A DNA stretch of 64,000 nucleotides from HGM04593 sp045660825 (lineage in GTDB: Bacteria > Bacteroidota > Bacteroidia > Bacteroidales > Bacteroidaceae): NCBI GenBank assembly GCA_045660825.1, contig JAZREN010000053.1, forward strand, positions 62,001 to 126,000, given 5' to 3'. Each line of letters begins with the position of its first letter. The first letter of the stretch is position 1. Position numbers and translations under genes: made by a program. Positions 8,997 through 18,167 of this stretch are shown here, piece after piece. A model generated the notes under the pieces. The model was not told where the DNA came from and did not search any database. It saw nothing but the letters and a program-made list of their open reading frames with translations.

Positions 8997-9683
8997 ATGA
9001 ATAAGTTTACCATATTATTATCAATTCTCTTTTTGTTGGCTTCCTGTGGTAATGGCAATGAAGAGAGTGGTGGAGATACTATAGCAAGTGAAAGAATTGC
9101 TGTTCCCGAGAAACCGAATAAGATTCTTTATTTGAATGCCGGAAAAATATTCCGCGACGACAATGACACCCATTTGTCGGCAGTAGAGAAGATTGGTATA
9201 AAACCACTGGCGTCGCGCGAAGGTATAAAAAACGCATCGCGTGAACTTAAACTGATAGGTGGTGCTATGCGTTTCAATGAGCCATACGTGGTAGATAGAT
9301 TGGTTCATTCCAGCCCATTCCTTGTACCCGAAGCTGCCAATCTGCTCCATGATATCGGAGCAGCGTTCCACGATTCGTTGCGCAACAAGCATTTGCCCGA
9401 GTACAGTATAATAGTGACATCGGTTTTGAGAACCGACGCCGATATCAAAAGTCTTTCCAAGACAAATGTCAATGCTTCAAAACGCTCGGTTCACTGTTAT
9501 GGAACAACATTCGACATTACGTACACCCGATTTGCAAAACACGACGACGAAGGACGTGATGCCCGCGATGTAGATTTGAAGGCTGTCTTGACCGAGGTAT
9601 TACGCGATTTGAGGGCGCAGGGACGTTGCTATGTCAAGTATGAAATAAAGCAGGCATGCTTTCACATAACCACACGAAAATAA
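8997..9683 (+). CDS. DUF5715-family lipoprotein, M15 peptidase-like
   Basis: The 228-residue protein has a lipoprotein signal (ILFLLASCGNGNEES; Cys about residue 17). The C-terminal half carries YSIIVTSVLRT and RSVHCYGTTFDITYTRF (about residues 160-180), the H-x-x-G-x-x-x-D arrangement of zinc D,D-carboxypeptidases of the M15/VanY fold, and an aromatic-rich end (CYVKYEIKQACFHIT). This matches the Bacteroidota DUF5715 family. It could trim peptidoglycan stem peptides in the periplasm, but no activity has been shown for the family as far as I know, so this is inference from the fold. It is transcribed alone, ending at a strong terminator. Confidence 0.7.
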   Translation: MNKFTILLSILFLLASCGNGNEESGGDTIASERIAVPEKPNKILYLNAGKIFRDDNDTHLSAVEKIGIKPLASREGIKNASRELKLIGGAMRFNEPYVVDRLVHSSPFLVPEAANLLHDIGAAFHDSLRNKHLPEYSIIVTSVLRTDADIKSLSKTNVNASKRSVHCYGTTFDITYTRFAKHDDEGRDARDVDLKAVLTEVLRDLRAQGRCYVKYEIKQACFHITTRK

Positions 9684-9743
9684 GTTGTTTCTTTTGGCGA
9701 ATAGTGTATATGCGCTTTTGATGCGGCGTCTATTCGCTTTGAT

Positions 9744-9781
9744 AAAAGCGCACTCTTTATAAGAAAAGAGTGCGCTTTTTT
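9744..9781. terminator. Bidirectional intrinsic terminator
   Basis: AAAAGCGCACTCTT pairs perfectly with AAGAGTGCGCTTTT across an 8-nt loop, followed by more T residues. It separates the convergent DUF5715-like gene (+) and carboxyltransferase gene (-). Confidence 0.85.
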
Positions 9782-9802
9782 AATACTGTAATGTTATAAT
9801 AT

Positions 9803-11578
9803 TTAATTGAATAGCTCGTCCCGTTGAAGATATGCTATAATATCTCCTCTTTCAATATGGTCGCCTTGCTTTGCGCAAACCTCTACAACGCGTCCTCCAA
9901 GCCCTGTTGCGACAGGATGAAGCTCGCCCCATGGTGTGATTATTGTACAGAACAACTCGTCGGCTGCATAATGGCGTCCTATTGCCGGTGCATGTGAAAC
10001 ACCTTCTACAACAACCTCCCATAGAATTTGCCCCTTCTCCACAGCTATGACAGGGTCTGCTTTTGCGTGCTTTATGGCCTTAATATCTTCAATACTCACA
10101 CCCTTGCTTGCCATTTGGCTATCCTTTGCCTTTTCTATGTCGGCAAGGAAGCGCTCTTTAGCAACGCCGCTCTTGTAGTCGCGGTACTGGCGGTCGTGCA
10201 TGGCAAATTCCCACAGCTCTTCTTCGTCTTCTCCTGCGTCCCATCCCAACTCTTGCATCTCCTTACGGTAATTCTCCAATGCATCGGGGTAGAAACTCTG
10301 TGGGTCGGCTGTGGTGAATTCATATCCCTTCTCTTTGGCCAGCTCAATGATTTCGGGCGCAAGTTCTCCTGGTAGGCGACCGCTCTTTCCAAGTATCATA
10401 CCCCACATGCTTTCGTCCATTCGGCTGAAACGTGGTTCGTCCTGAGCGCGCGAAAGCAGGTTCATGAGCGCAATATTTTTTACGTACTGGCTGAATGGGG
10501 TTACCAATGGGGGATATCCCACGCGTGGCCACACGTACGCTACCTCGTTAAAGAGTTCAACCATCAATTCGTCAAGCGTATATGTCGGTTTCCCCTTGCT
10601 TTGCAAAATGCCATTTATACCTTTATGTACTCCGGCCAGGTCTGCCATCATTGAGCCCATCATACCGCCGGGGAGGCCGCTGGTGAGCAGCAAGGAACTC
10701 ATCAACTTGTTGTTGTTATCCATGAATACACCAATCCACTCGTCGATGAATTCTTGTGTAAGACTGCGCACTTTCATGTATGCGTTCATGTTGATTTCAG
10801 GCACTTTAAAGCCTGCATCTTTAAGCATTGCTTGAACGCTGATTACGTCGGGGTGAACCTTGCCCCATGACAATGGCTCAACAGCTGTGTCTATGATATC
10901 GCAACCATTCTTGCACACTTCAAGAATTGAAGCCATGGACAATCCAGGGCCGCTGTGGCCATGGTACTGTATGATAATCTCCGGGTGTTTGTCCTTGATG
11001 CTTTTTGTGAGGCGTCCCAAGAATGCCGGACGGCCAATGCCGGCCATGTCCTTGAGGCATATCTCGGTAGCGCCGGCTTCTATTAGCTCATCGGCGAGGT
11101 TGCTGTAGTATTCAACGGTGTGTACCGGAGATGACGTGATGCACAGTGTGGCTTGCGGTATCATGCCGGCTTCAAGCGCATACTTGATTGACGGGATGAT
11201 GTTCCTGGAATCGTTCAGTCCGCAGAAAATTCGTGTGATATCTACACCTTGTGCCTTTTTTACCTTATACATAAGGCGTCGCACATCTGCCGGAACCGGG
11301 AACATGCGCAAACCGTTGAGTGCTCTGTCGAGCATGTGGGTCTGTATGCCGGCCTCGTTGAAATATTTTGTAAAGCGTCTAACGGCTTTATTGGGGTTTT
11401 CTCCTGCCATCAGATTTACTTGTTCAAAGGCACCTCCGTTGGTCTCAATGCGTGAGAAACAGCCCATTTCAATGATGGCCGGAGCAACCTTTTCAAGTTG
11501 TTCTGCCAAAGGTTGGAATTTACCTGATGATTGGAACATGTCGCGGTAAACCAAACTGAATTTTATCTCCTTTCCCAT
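9803..11578 (-). CDS. Carboxyltransferase of the OadA / pyruvate carboxylase subunit B family
   Basis: The 591-residue protein opens with KFSLVYRDMFQSSG and has the HMGL-like carboxyltransferase barrel (about residues 10-270: ETNGGAFEQ, the metal-site region YHGHSGPG and the segment LCLKDMAG-like EICLKDMAGIGRP). It continues with the PYC_OADA helical domain (GLPGGMMGSMMADL, YVWPRVGYPPLVTPFSQYV). The family moves a carboxyl group between biotin and pyruvate or oxaloacetate. The last 60 residues resemble half of a biotinyl/lipoyl domain (VATGLGGRVVEVCAKQGDHI, ERGDIIAYL) but the biotin-attachment motif AMKM is absent, so a separate biotin carrier would be needed or the domain is regulatory. It is monocistronic here, with a TAACTTTG box on the minus strand at 11666-11659. 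Confidence 0.85.
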   Translation of the reverse strand: MGKEIKFSLVYRDMFQSSGKFQPLAEQLEKVAPAIIEMGCFSRIETNGGAFEQVNLMAGENPNKAVRRFTKYFNEAGIQTHMLDRALNGLRMFPVPADVRRLMYKVKKAQGVDITRIFCGLNDSRNIIPSIKYALEAGMIPQATLCITSSPVHTVEYYSNLADELIEAGATEICLKDMAGIGRPAFLGRLTKSIKDKHPEIIIQYHGHSGPGLSMASILEVCKNGCDIIDTAVEPLSWGKVHPDVISVQAMLKDAGFKVPEINMNAYMKVRSLTQEFIDEWIGVFMDNNNKLMSSLLLTSGLPGGMMGSMMADLAGVHKGINGILQSKGKPTYTLDELMVELFNEVAYVWPRVGYPPLVTPFSQYVKNIALMNLLSRAQDEPRFSRMDESMWGMILGKSGRLPGELAPEIIELAKEKGYEFTTADPQSFYPDALENYRKEMQELGWDAGEDEEELWEFAMHDRQYRDYKSGVAKERFLADIEKAKDSQMASKGVSIEDIKAIKHAKADPVIAVEKGQILWEVVVEGVSHAPAIGRHYAADELFCTIITPWGELHPVATGLGGRVVEVCAKQGDHIERGDIIAYLQRDELFN

Positions 11579-12236
11579 ATTTGTGAATATTTGTGGAGTA
11601 GTGCTTGACTACTTTTGTTTATGAATTAAAGTAAGTTTTGTTGTCAGTATCGTAAATGCAAAGTTAGTCGCTTTGTTTATAAAACCTATTTTTTGACGGA
11701 CAATTTTTCAATAAATTTGAAATTGCTCTTTTTTCTTATGATGAAACATTGAATATTTTGTTTAATTATGTTAGTTTATATCAATATGTATAAATTCGTT
11801 ATGCTTTTATTTTACTTTGTTTGCCGTGCGTTTTTAGCCCCTACGGGCGTCGACCGCTGGTTCGCTGCGCGCTCATCGAAAGCTACGATTAGGCGAGAGC
11901 AAAGAAAGTTTACTTGCTTTGCCGAGCGGTAGTAATTTCGTAAAACAAAACCTCTTTAATTTTTACATTAAGGAATGGTCTGGATGACAAATTCGCGAAT
12001 AATGTCAACATTGGGTCAACTGCTATATTATTACCTTGTGTTTTTATGTAGATCTGAATATACTGTTTTTTGCCTTTTCTTTGGTGAAAATGTGCATGTA
12101 TTTGTGTTTGTTTTGGTGAAATACGCGAAATGTGGTATAAAAGCGGCTGTATAGCATGTTGAATTTCGCCAATAAATATTGAATTTGGCATAAAATATTT
12201 ATTTTTAACCAAAATCAGCCATTCTGTATCGCAAGT
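11579..12236. other. Gene-free interval with intergenic repeats
   Basis: This is AT-rich sequence without a convincing gene. From 11836 it contains GCCCCTACGGGCGT (also near 63187 in inverse orientation), then an R1 palindrome copy (11881-11931), then fragments of the dispersed GTCAT-type repeat with the phrase TGGGTCAACTGCTATAT at 12012-12028, which recurs at 27625-27641. An unbroken minus-strand frame from 12293 to 11910 runs through these repeats and is not believed. Confidence 0.55.
11881..11931. repeat. R1 intergenic palindromic repeat, copy 2
   Basis: GCGAGAGC is followed by the quasi-palindrome AAAGAAAGTTTACTTGCTTT and GCCGAGCG. Positions 11899-11928 are identical over 30 bp to the complement of 41387-41416, and similar to 3104-3146. 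Confidence 0.7.
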
Positions 12237-12269
12237 TTTGAGATGGAATGAAATGAAATGCGACCTTTG
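12237..12269 (+). promoter_or_regulatory. Probable promoter of the first acyl-CoA synthetase gene
   Basis: TTTG at 12237-12240, a 21-nt spacer and GACCTTTG at 12262-12269 resemble the Bacteroidota promoter with one mismatch (G for T at the first base of the second box). The ATG at 12365 is about 90 nt downstream of the expected start. Confidence 0.45.
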
Positions 12270-12364
12270 CAGTATGAGATGTCTAACGGACATATGTTTT
12301 ATTTTACTAAACGTCGCTACGTAGACATGATTAATTTGATACTATTGACTACTAAAACTGTTTT

Positions 12365-14044
12365 ATGAGACATTACTTGTCATATGTTGAAGATGTTGTC
12401 AAAAATGGATGGAACAATCCTTCCATTACGAATTATGGCAACAATACATTGAAGAATTGCGATATAGCAAAGAATATTGAGAGATTGCATTTGCTTTTTG
12501 AGCGGTGCGGTGTTAAAGAGGGTGAGAATATTGCTATCTGCGCAAAGAATTCGGCAGAATGGTGTGTCGCATTACTTGCCATCACCACATATAAGGCTGT
12601 GGCCGTGCCCCTTTTGGCCGATTTCCTCCCCGAGAACATTGCCAATTTGGTGAAAATTTCAGATAGTAGATTGTTGTTCGTTGATAAGACTGTACTGCAG
12701 GGATTGCAGCGTTCGGGCGTGGCGTCGGCTTTTGGAAAGTACGAGAACCTGCTTGGCGTTTTTGACATTGTAACATATGAAGGCATAGGTGATTGCAATA
12801 ATTCTATTGATGTAAAAGTGGAAGATGTTGACAAGGCTTTCAACTTGAAATATCCTAATGGAATGAGTGCTGCTGATGTGAGCTTTTCGGCAGGTTCTTT
12901 GGATGATTTGGCTGTGATAAGTTACACTTCGGGCACCAGCAGTTCGCCAAAGGGTGTGATGCTTGCCGCCAAGTCTCTTTCGGGCAATGTGGAGCTGGCA
13001 CGCAAACTTGTTCCTGTGGCAGTGGAGTCACCGGGTAATACCTTGTCAATTCTGCCATTGGCGCATATCTTTGGTTTGGCGTTTGATTTCCTTTTCCTTT
13101 TTAGTTGTGGTTGTCACATCCATATCTTTACCGAGAAGCCTGTACCTGTCCGTCTGCTTAAAGCGTTGTCGGAGGTAAAGCCATTTATCTTCTTGACTGT
13201 TCCAATGTTAATAGAGAAGATTTTCAGGGCAAAGGTTATCCCGACATTAAAGAAACCTGTTATGAAGCTCTTTACTGCAATACCCGGAGTGCGCAGGCTT
13301 ATATTCAATAAAGTGCGTGCAAAGATAATTGACACTTTCGGTGGCAACTTGCATAAGGCAGGATTCTTTATCGGTGGCGCTGCAATAAGTAAGGACGTGG
13401 ATGATGTGATGAAGAAAATAAGGATTCCTTATGCTGTCGGTTATGGTATGACCGAGTGCGGTCCGCTAATCAGCTATGTGGCTTCGTCGCACCCTACAAT
13501 TCACGAGGAGGGAGGCATTGCAGGCCCCACAATAGAGGTGCGTATTGATTCGGACAAGGAGAAAAAAGTGCCGGGAGAGATTCTGGTACGTGGCGACGTG
13601 GTGACGTCGGGTTATTACAAGAACCCGGAGGCTACCAAGGCGTCCTTCACAAATGACGGTTGGCTCAAGACCGGCGATATGGGTATACAGCCGCGCCCGG
13701 GTATTATATATATAAAAGGACGTTGCAAAAACATGATTCTCACCGGCAGTGGGCAGAATATTTATCCCGAGGAGATTGAGGATCTGATTGTGCAGCTTCC
13801 ATATATTACAGAGGCTCTTATAGTGGGCCGTAATCATGCGCTTGTGGCATTGATTGTTGTTGACCACGATGCCCTTAAGGCGGCAGGCATAGCTGAGGGG
13901 GATGTGCAGGAGGTTATAGAAAACAGCGTGTTTGCCTTGAATGGCAAATTGCCCGCCTATAGCCAGATAGCACGCTGTGAATTGCGACGTGAACCATTTG
14001 AGAAGACTCCTAAATTGAGTATCAAACGTTTCATGTATAACTGA
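12365..14044 (+). CDS. AMP-forming acyl-CoA synthetase, paralogue 1
   Basis: The 559-residue protein belongs to the ANL adenylate-forming family, long-chain fatty acid-CoA ligase type. Visible motifs are the ATP-binding loop YTSGTSSSPKGVML (about residues 187-200), GYGMTECGPL (about 359-368), GWLKTGDMG (about 433-441), the linker GRCKNMILTGSGQNIYPEEI and the C-terminal catalytic lysine in KTPKLSIKRF (about 547-556). It should activate a carboxylic acid to acyl-AMP and then acyl-CoA. It is the most divergent of three tandem paralogues of exactly equal length; for example it has LLADFLPENIANLV where the other two have FLPDFIPAAVAELG. It has its own promoter and terminator, so it is not simply read with the others. 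The acid substrate is unknown. Confidence 0.88.
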   Translation: MRHYLSYVEDVVKNGWNNPSITNYGNNTLKNCDIAKNIERLHLLFERCGVKEGENIAICAKNSAEWCVALLAITTYKAVAVPLLADFLPENIANLVKISDSRLLFVDKTVLQGLQRSGVASAFGKYENLLGVFDIVTYEGIGDCNNSIDVKVEDVDKAFNLKYPNGMSAADVSFSAGSLDDLAVISYTSGTSSSPKGVMLAAKSLSGNVELARKLVPVAVESPGNTLSILPLAHIFGLAFDFLFLFSCGCHIHIFTEKPVPVRLLKALSEVKPFIFLTVPMLIEKIFRAKVIPTLKKPVMKLFTAIPGVRRLIFNKVRAKIIDTFGGNLHKAGFFIGGAAISKDVDDVMKKIRIPYAVGYGMTECGPLISYVASSHPTIHEEGGIAGPTIEVRIDSDKEKKVPGEILVRGDVVTSGYYKNPEATKASFTNDGWLKTGDMGIQPRPGIIYIKGRCKNMILTGSGQNIYPEEIEDLIVQLPYITEALIVGRNHALVALIVVDHDALKAAGIAEGDVQEVIENSVFALNGKLPAYSQIARCELRREPFEKTPKLSIKRFMYN

Positions 14045-14139
14045 TACATGCCTGTGCGTGGTTGTAATCTTCGGTTTGTGGTTGCAACCGTTTAATTTTG
14101 ATCTTTAATTTATATTATTGATAGTGATTGATTTGATTG

Positions 14140-14180
14140 TTCCGTGGGCGTAATGCCCGCATTCGCCCACGGAATGTTTT
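14140..14180 (+). terminator. Intrinsic terminator after acyl-CoA synthetase 1
   Basis: TTCCGTGGGCG (14140-14150) pairs perfectly with CGCCCACGGAA (14164-14174), followed by TGTTTT. The remainder of the 372-bp gap to 14416 is AT-rich leader sequence; a TTTGCGC-containing promoter-like stretch near 14308 may drive paralogue 2, but I cannot define its boxes. Confidence 0.75.
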
Positions 14181-14416
14181 AAAGTATGATGTGTGTGAAA
14201 AAATGTTAACAATGCGTCGTTTTTGTACTTTTAAACAATGAAAAAATGTTTCTATTAAGTTAATTCTTGGTTATAATTTAGTTAAATAGAAGTAATTTAT
14301 AGAAATTTGCGCAAATTGAGAACTGACGGGCCACGCAATCAGCAGCGATGACTACATCATTGTACGAGCAGCTGACGTGTGCTTTTGAAATGGAAATTTA
14401 ACAATAGAAATATATT

Positions 14417-16096
14417 ATGAAACACTTTGTTAGTCTTTTGAATGATTCGGTAAAAAACAATTGGGATTTACCGGCTGTAACAAATTTTGGTTCAAACACC
14501 TATACCTATGGTCAGATGGCCGAGCAGATTGCCAGATACCATATCCTCTTCAGTGAGGCCGGCATCAAAAAAGGCGACAAAGTCGCTCTTTATGCACGTA
14601 ACTCGGCAGAGTGGGTGATTGCTTATTTTGCAACATTGACCTACGATGCTGTGTCTGTGCCCTTCCTTCCCGATTTTATTCCTGCTGCAGTTGCTGAACT
14701 CGGTGCATTTTCGGAGTGTAAGTTGCTCATTGCCGATGATATCGCATTCAAAGGTTTAAAAGAGAACGAGGATTATATCAAGCAGCTTGAGTCTACAGAT
14801 GGCTTTGCCGGTATAATCAATGTCAAGGATATAAGCGTCAGCTTGGCTACAGACAAGGCTTTGGCTGTTGCGCATGCAGCTCTCGACGAGCACTTTGCAA
14901 AGCGTTATCCCAATGGCTTGACTGCAGAGAATGTCAACTTCTATCCCCAGGAGCGCGACATGGAGGCTGTAGTAGAGATCAGCTTCACCTCTGGTACAAC
15001 CAGTGCCACATCTAAAGGTGTTGTCCTTCCTGCGCGTTCGTTGTCTGTGAACCTCGATTTCGCACGTCGCGAGATTCCTATGACACGCGGTGCCCACATC
15101 TTTGCAATCCTGCCTATGGCTCACATGTTCGGCCAGACATTTGATGTGCTCTTCCCATTAGCTGGTGGTAGCCATGTGCATGTTATGCCAGGTAAGCCAA
15201 CTCCTGCGCGCCTGTTGGGTGGTTTGGGCGCTGTGAAACCATTCATGTTCCTTACTGTACCTTTGGTGGTGGAGAAGATCTTCAAGTCAAAGGTATTCCC
15301 AGCAACACGCAGCTTCCCTGCAAATTTGCTCCTCAAGGTGCCCGGCCTCGACAGAATTGTCCTCAACAAGATCAAGAAATCACTTCTTACAGCTTTCGGT
15401 AACGGCTTTACAACAGGTCTCATTCTTGGTGGTGCAGCGCTTAACCGTGAGGTTGAGGATCTCTTGAAGCGCATGAAGTTCCCATATGTTGTCGGTTATG
15501 GTATGACCGAGTGTGGCCCGCTTATCTCATACTGCGACAAGAGTGAGTTTGTGAAGTATTCTTGCGGTAAGAAGGCCAGTCCGCTTGAATTGCGTATCGA
15601 TTCGGCTAATCCACGCCGCATACTTGGTGAAATTCAGGTTAAGGGTGATGCTGTGATGCTTGGCTATTACAAGAACGAGGAAGCTACGGCTGCCACATTT
15701 ACAAAGGATGGCTGGTTGAAGACCGGCGATATGGGTATCGTTGACAACAAGGGTAATGTATTCATTAAGGGTCGTTGCAAGAACATGATTCTTACAGGTA
15801 GCGGACAGAACATCTATCCTGAGGAGATTGAGGACAAGATCAATAACTTGCCTTATGTGCTTGAATCACTGGTTGTTGGCCGCAATAATGCACTTGTTGC
15901 CATTGTTGTTGCCGATTACGAGGCAGGCAAGAAGGACGGTCTTGATGAAAAGGCTCTCGAGAAGTTTGTTGATGAGAATGTCCTTGCTTTGAATGCTGAA
16001 CTTGCAGCGTACAGCAAGATTGGTTACACCGAGATTCGCCACGAGGCTTTTGAAAAGACTCCAAAGCAGAGTATTAAGCGTTATATGTATTCTTAA
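14417..16096 (+). CDS. AMP-forming acyl-CoA synthetase, paralogue 2
   Basis: Another 559-residue ANL enzyme with the full motif set: FTSGTTSATSKGVVLPARS (about residues 190-210), GYGMTECGPLISYC (about 359-372), GWLKTGDMGIV (about 433), GRCKNMILTGSGQNIYPEEI and KTPKQSIKRYMYS at the C terminus with the catalytic lysine. It is much closer to paralogue 3 than to paralogue 1: long identical stretches include KYPNGL-type and LFSEAGIKKGDKVALYARNS segments. At DNA level 14551-14597 is almost identical to 16474-16520, which suggests a fairly recent duplication or gene conversion. The likely role is activation of fatty acids for phospholipid synthesis or incorporation; substrate preference cannot be read from sequence. 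Confidence 0.88.
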   Translation: MKHFVSLLNDSVKNNWDLPAVTNFGSNTYTYGQMAEQIARYHILFSEAGIKKGDKVALYARNSAEWVIAYFATLTYDAVSVPFLPDFIPAAVAELGAFSECKLLIADDIAFKGLKENEDYIKQLESTDGFAGIINVKDISVSLATDKALAVAHAALDEHFAKRYPNGLTAENVNFYPQERDMEAVVEISFTSGTTSATSKGVVLPARSLSVNLDFARREIPMTRGAHIFAILPMAHMFGQTFDVLFPLAGGSHVHVMPGKPTPARLLGGLGAVKPFMFLTVPLVVEKIFKSKVFPATRSFPANLLLKVPGLDRIVLNKIKKSLLTAFGNGFTTGLILGGAALNREVEDLLKRMKFPYVVGYGMTECGPLISYCDKSEFVKYSCGKKASPLELRIDSANPRRILGEIQVKGDAVMLGYYKNEEATAATFTKDGWLKTGDMGIVDNKGNVFIKGRCKNMILTGSGQNIYPEEIEDKINNLPYVLESLVVGRNNALVAIVVADYEAGKKDGLDEKALEKFVDENVLALNAELAAYSKIGYTEIRHEAFEKTPKQSIKRYMYS

Positions 16097-16129
16097 TAGA
16101 ATTCATAAAATCCATAACATTACTTATAT

Positions 16130-16160
16130 AAGTGTCCGCTCGCAGAGTGGGCACTTTTTT
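16130..16160 (+). terminator. Intrinsic terminator after acyl-CoA synthetase 2
   Basis: AAGTGTCC pairs with GGGCACTT (one T-G wobble) across an 11-nt loop and is followed by a T run. It separates paralogue 2 from the promoter of paralogue 3. Confidence 0.65.
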
Positions 16161-16276
16161 GTTTTAATCGCGTGAAGAAATGCGAAGCAAGCTTTTGCGA
16201 ATTTGATTAAAAAGAGCTGCAAAGATCTACTTTTTTGCGCAAAATTGCACATTTTGGTGTATATTGTGCAAGAAAA

Positions 16277-16308
16277 TTTGTATTTTAGAAAAATAATATT
16301 GATATTTG
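16277..16308 (+). promoter_or_regulatory. Promoter of acyl-CoA synthetase 3
   Basis: TTTG at 16277-16280, a 20-nt spacer and GATATTTG at 16301-16308 fit the Bacteroidota consensus with one mismatch. The predicted start gives a leader of about 25 nt to the ATG at 16340. Confidence 0.55.
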
Positions 16309-16339
16309 CACAATCAAATCAATCACACGATCAATAACT

Positions 16340-18019
16340 ATGAGACATTTTGTAAGCTATTTCAACGATGCTGTAAAAAAGTATTGGGATTTGCCGGCTG
16401 TAACAAACTATGGTAAGGAGACCTATACATATGGTCAAATGGCTGAGCAGATAGCGAAATACCACATCCTCTTCAGTGAGGCCGGCATCAAAAAAGGCGA
16501 CAAAGTCGCTCTTTACGCACGCAACTCGGCGGAATGGGTAATTGCTTATTTTGCAACACTTACCTATGATGCGGTAACTGTTCCTTTCCTCCCCGATTTT
16601 ATTCCTGCAGCAGTTGCAGAACTCGGTGCATTCTCGGAGTGTAAGCTCATCATTGCCGATGATATAGCTATCAATGGTTTGAAGGAGGATGCAAAATATA
16701 TTGCTCAATTGGAGGCAACAGCCGGTTTTTCCGGTATTCTCAATATAAATGATTTGAGTGTTGCTCATGCTACCGACAAGGTGTTGACAGCAACACGTGA
16801 GGTCCTCGACGAACACTTTGCAAAACTATATCCAAATGGATTGAGCGCCGATTTGCTTGATTATTACCCCGAGGAGCGCGACATGGAGGCTATTGTTGAA
16901 ATCAGTTTCACATCGGGTACAACAAGTGCTACATCAAAGGGTGTCGTCTTGCCCGCGCGTTCACTTTCGGCGAACCTTGAGTTCGGCCGTCGCACATTGC
17001 CTGCTACCCCGGGTGGAAACATCTTTGCTGTTCTGCCTATGGCTCACATGTTCGGTCAGGCGTTCGACGTACTCTATCCTATAACCAGTGGCTCTCATGT
17101 ATATGTGATGCCCGGCAAACCGTCACCGACACGTTTGATAAGCGGCTTGGGTGCCGTTAGACCATACATGTTCCTCACCGTGCCTTTGGTTATAGAGAAA
17201 ATCTTCAAGTCTAAGGTGTTCCCGATAACACGCAAGAACCCGGCGAAGTTGCTCTTGAAGATACCCGGACTTAGAAGGATTGTTCTTAACAAGATAAAGA
17301 GTTCGCTTTTGACAGCCTTCGGTAACAATTTCTCAGTTGGTGTGATTATTGGTGGAGCTGCCCTGAACCGTGAGGTTGAGGATCTGCTCAAGCGCATGAA
17401 ATTCCCATATACAGTAGGTTATGGTATGACAGAGTGTGGTCCTATTATCTCATATTGTGACAAGGAGGATTATGTTAAATACTCTTGTGGAAAATATGTC
17501 GGATCGGTGGATATCCGTATAGATTCAGCCAATCCTCATAGAGTGCTTGGTGAAATCCAGGTCAAGGGTGATGCAACAATGTTGGGTTACTACAACAATG
17601 AAGATGCTACTTCTGCTGCATTTACAAGCGACGGCTGGTTGAGAACCGGTGATATGGGTCTTATTGACCGCAAAGGTAATCTTTTCATAAAGGGTCGTTG
17701 CAAGAATATGATTCTTACAGCAAGCGGACAGAATATCTATCCCGAGGAGATTGAGGATAAGATCAACAACTTGCCTTACGTTGTAGAGTCATTGGTTGTT
17801 GGACGCAAGAATGCACTCGTGGCACTTGTAGTTGCCGATTACGATGGTGCCAAGGCTGCTGGTGTCGATGAGCAGGAGCTTGAGAAACTTGTCAACGAGA
17901 GTGTCCTTGCCTTGAACTCTGAACTTGCGGCATACAGCAAGATCGGTTATACCGAGATTCGCCGCGAGGCCTTTGAGAAGACTCCGAAGCAGAGTATCAG
18001 AAGGTTTATGTATTCGTAA
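16340..18019 (+). CDS. AMP-forming acyl-CoA synthetase, paralogue 3
   Basis: The third 559-residue ANL ligase. Motifs are FTSGTTSATSKGVVLPARS, GYGMTECGPIISYC, GWLRTGDMGLI, GRCKNMILTASGQNIYPEEI (Ala replaces Gly of the other two) and KTPKQSIRRFMYS with the C-terminal Lys. The protein aligns end to end without gaps to paralogue 2. Differences cluster in the middle (residues about 110-170 and 240-330), the region that in this family lines the acyl pocket, so the paralogues may take different acids; this is inference. It has its own promoter and terminator. Confidence 0.88.
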   Translation: MRHFVSYFNDAVKKYWDLPAVTNYGKETYTYGQMAEQIAKYHILFSEAGIKKGDKVALYARNSAEWVIAYFATLTYDAVTVPFLPDFIPAAVAELGAFSECKLIIADDIAINGLKEDAKYIAQLEATAGFSGILNINDLSVAHATDKVLTATREVLDEHFAKLYPNGLSADLLDYYPEERDMEAIVEISFTSGTTSATSKGVVLPARSLSANLEFGRRTLPATPGGNIFAVLPMAHMFGQAFDVLYPITSGSHVYVMPGKPSPTRLISGLGAVRPYMFLTVPLVIEKIFKSKVFPITRKNPAKLLLKIPGLRRIVLNKIKSSLLTAFGNNFSVGVIIGGAALNREVEDLLKRMKFPYTVGYGMTECGPIISYCDKEDYVKYSCGKYVGSVDIRIDSANPHRVLGEIQVKGDATMLGYYNNEDATSAAFTSDGWLRTGDMGLIDRKGNLFIKGRCKNMILTASGQNIYPEEIEDKINNLPYVVESLVVGRKNALVALVVADYDGAKAAGVDEQELEKLVNESVLALNSELAAYSKIGYTEIRREAFEKTPKQSIRRFMYS

Positions 18020-18038
18020 ATATTTTTTACTATATTGC

Positions 18039-18074
18039 AACGCTCCGAACTATTTGTTTGGAGCGTTCTTTTTT
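18039..18074 (+). terminator. Intrinsic terminator after acyl-CoA synthetase 3
   Basis: AACGCTCC (18039-18046) pairs perfectly with GGAGCGTT (18060-18067) and is followed by a CTTTTTT run. Confidence 0.8.
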
Positions 18075-18113
18075 CTGTTTTATCCAACAAAATGGCTGTT
18101 GTGGATGAAACTT

Positions 18114-18144
18114 TTTGATGTGTCGCCGTAAAATCTTACCTTTG
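18114..18144 (+). promoter_or_regulatory. Promoter of the omega-amidase gene
   Basis: TTTG at 18114-18117, a 19-nt spacer and TACCTTTG at 18137-18144 are a full match to the Bacteroidota consensus. The leader to the ATG at 18168 would be about 17 nt. Confidence 0.65.
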
Positions 18145-18167
18145 CTGTAGTAAAATCAGGAAGAAAT

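Noticed and set aside
11910..12293. Minus-strand frame of 127 codons
   Set aside because: It runs through dispersed repeat sequence and an AT-rich leader, has no domain or plausible composition, and overlaps the promoter of the acyl-CoA synthetase gene.
14045..14416. Riboswitch in front of acyl-CoA synthetase 2
   Set aside because: I see a terminator of the preceding gene and AT-rich sequence but no conserved riboswitch core.
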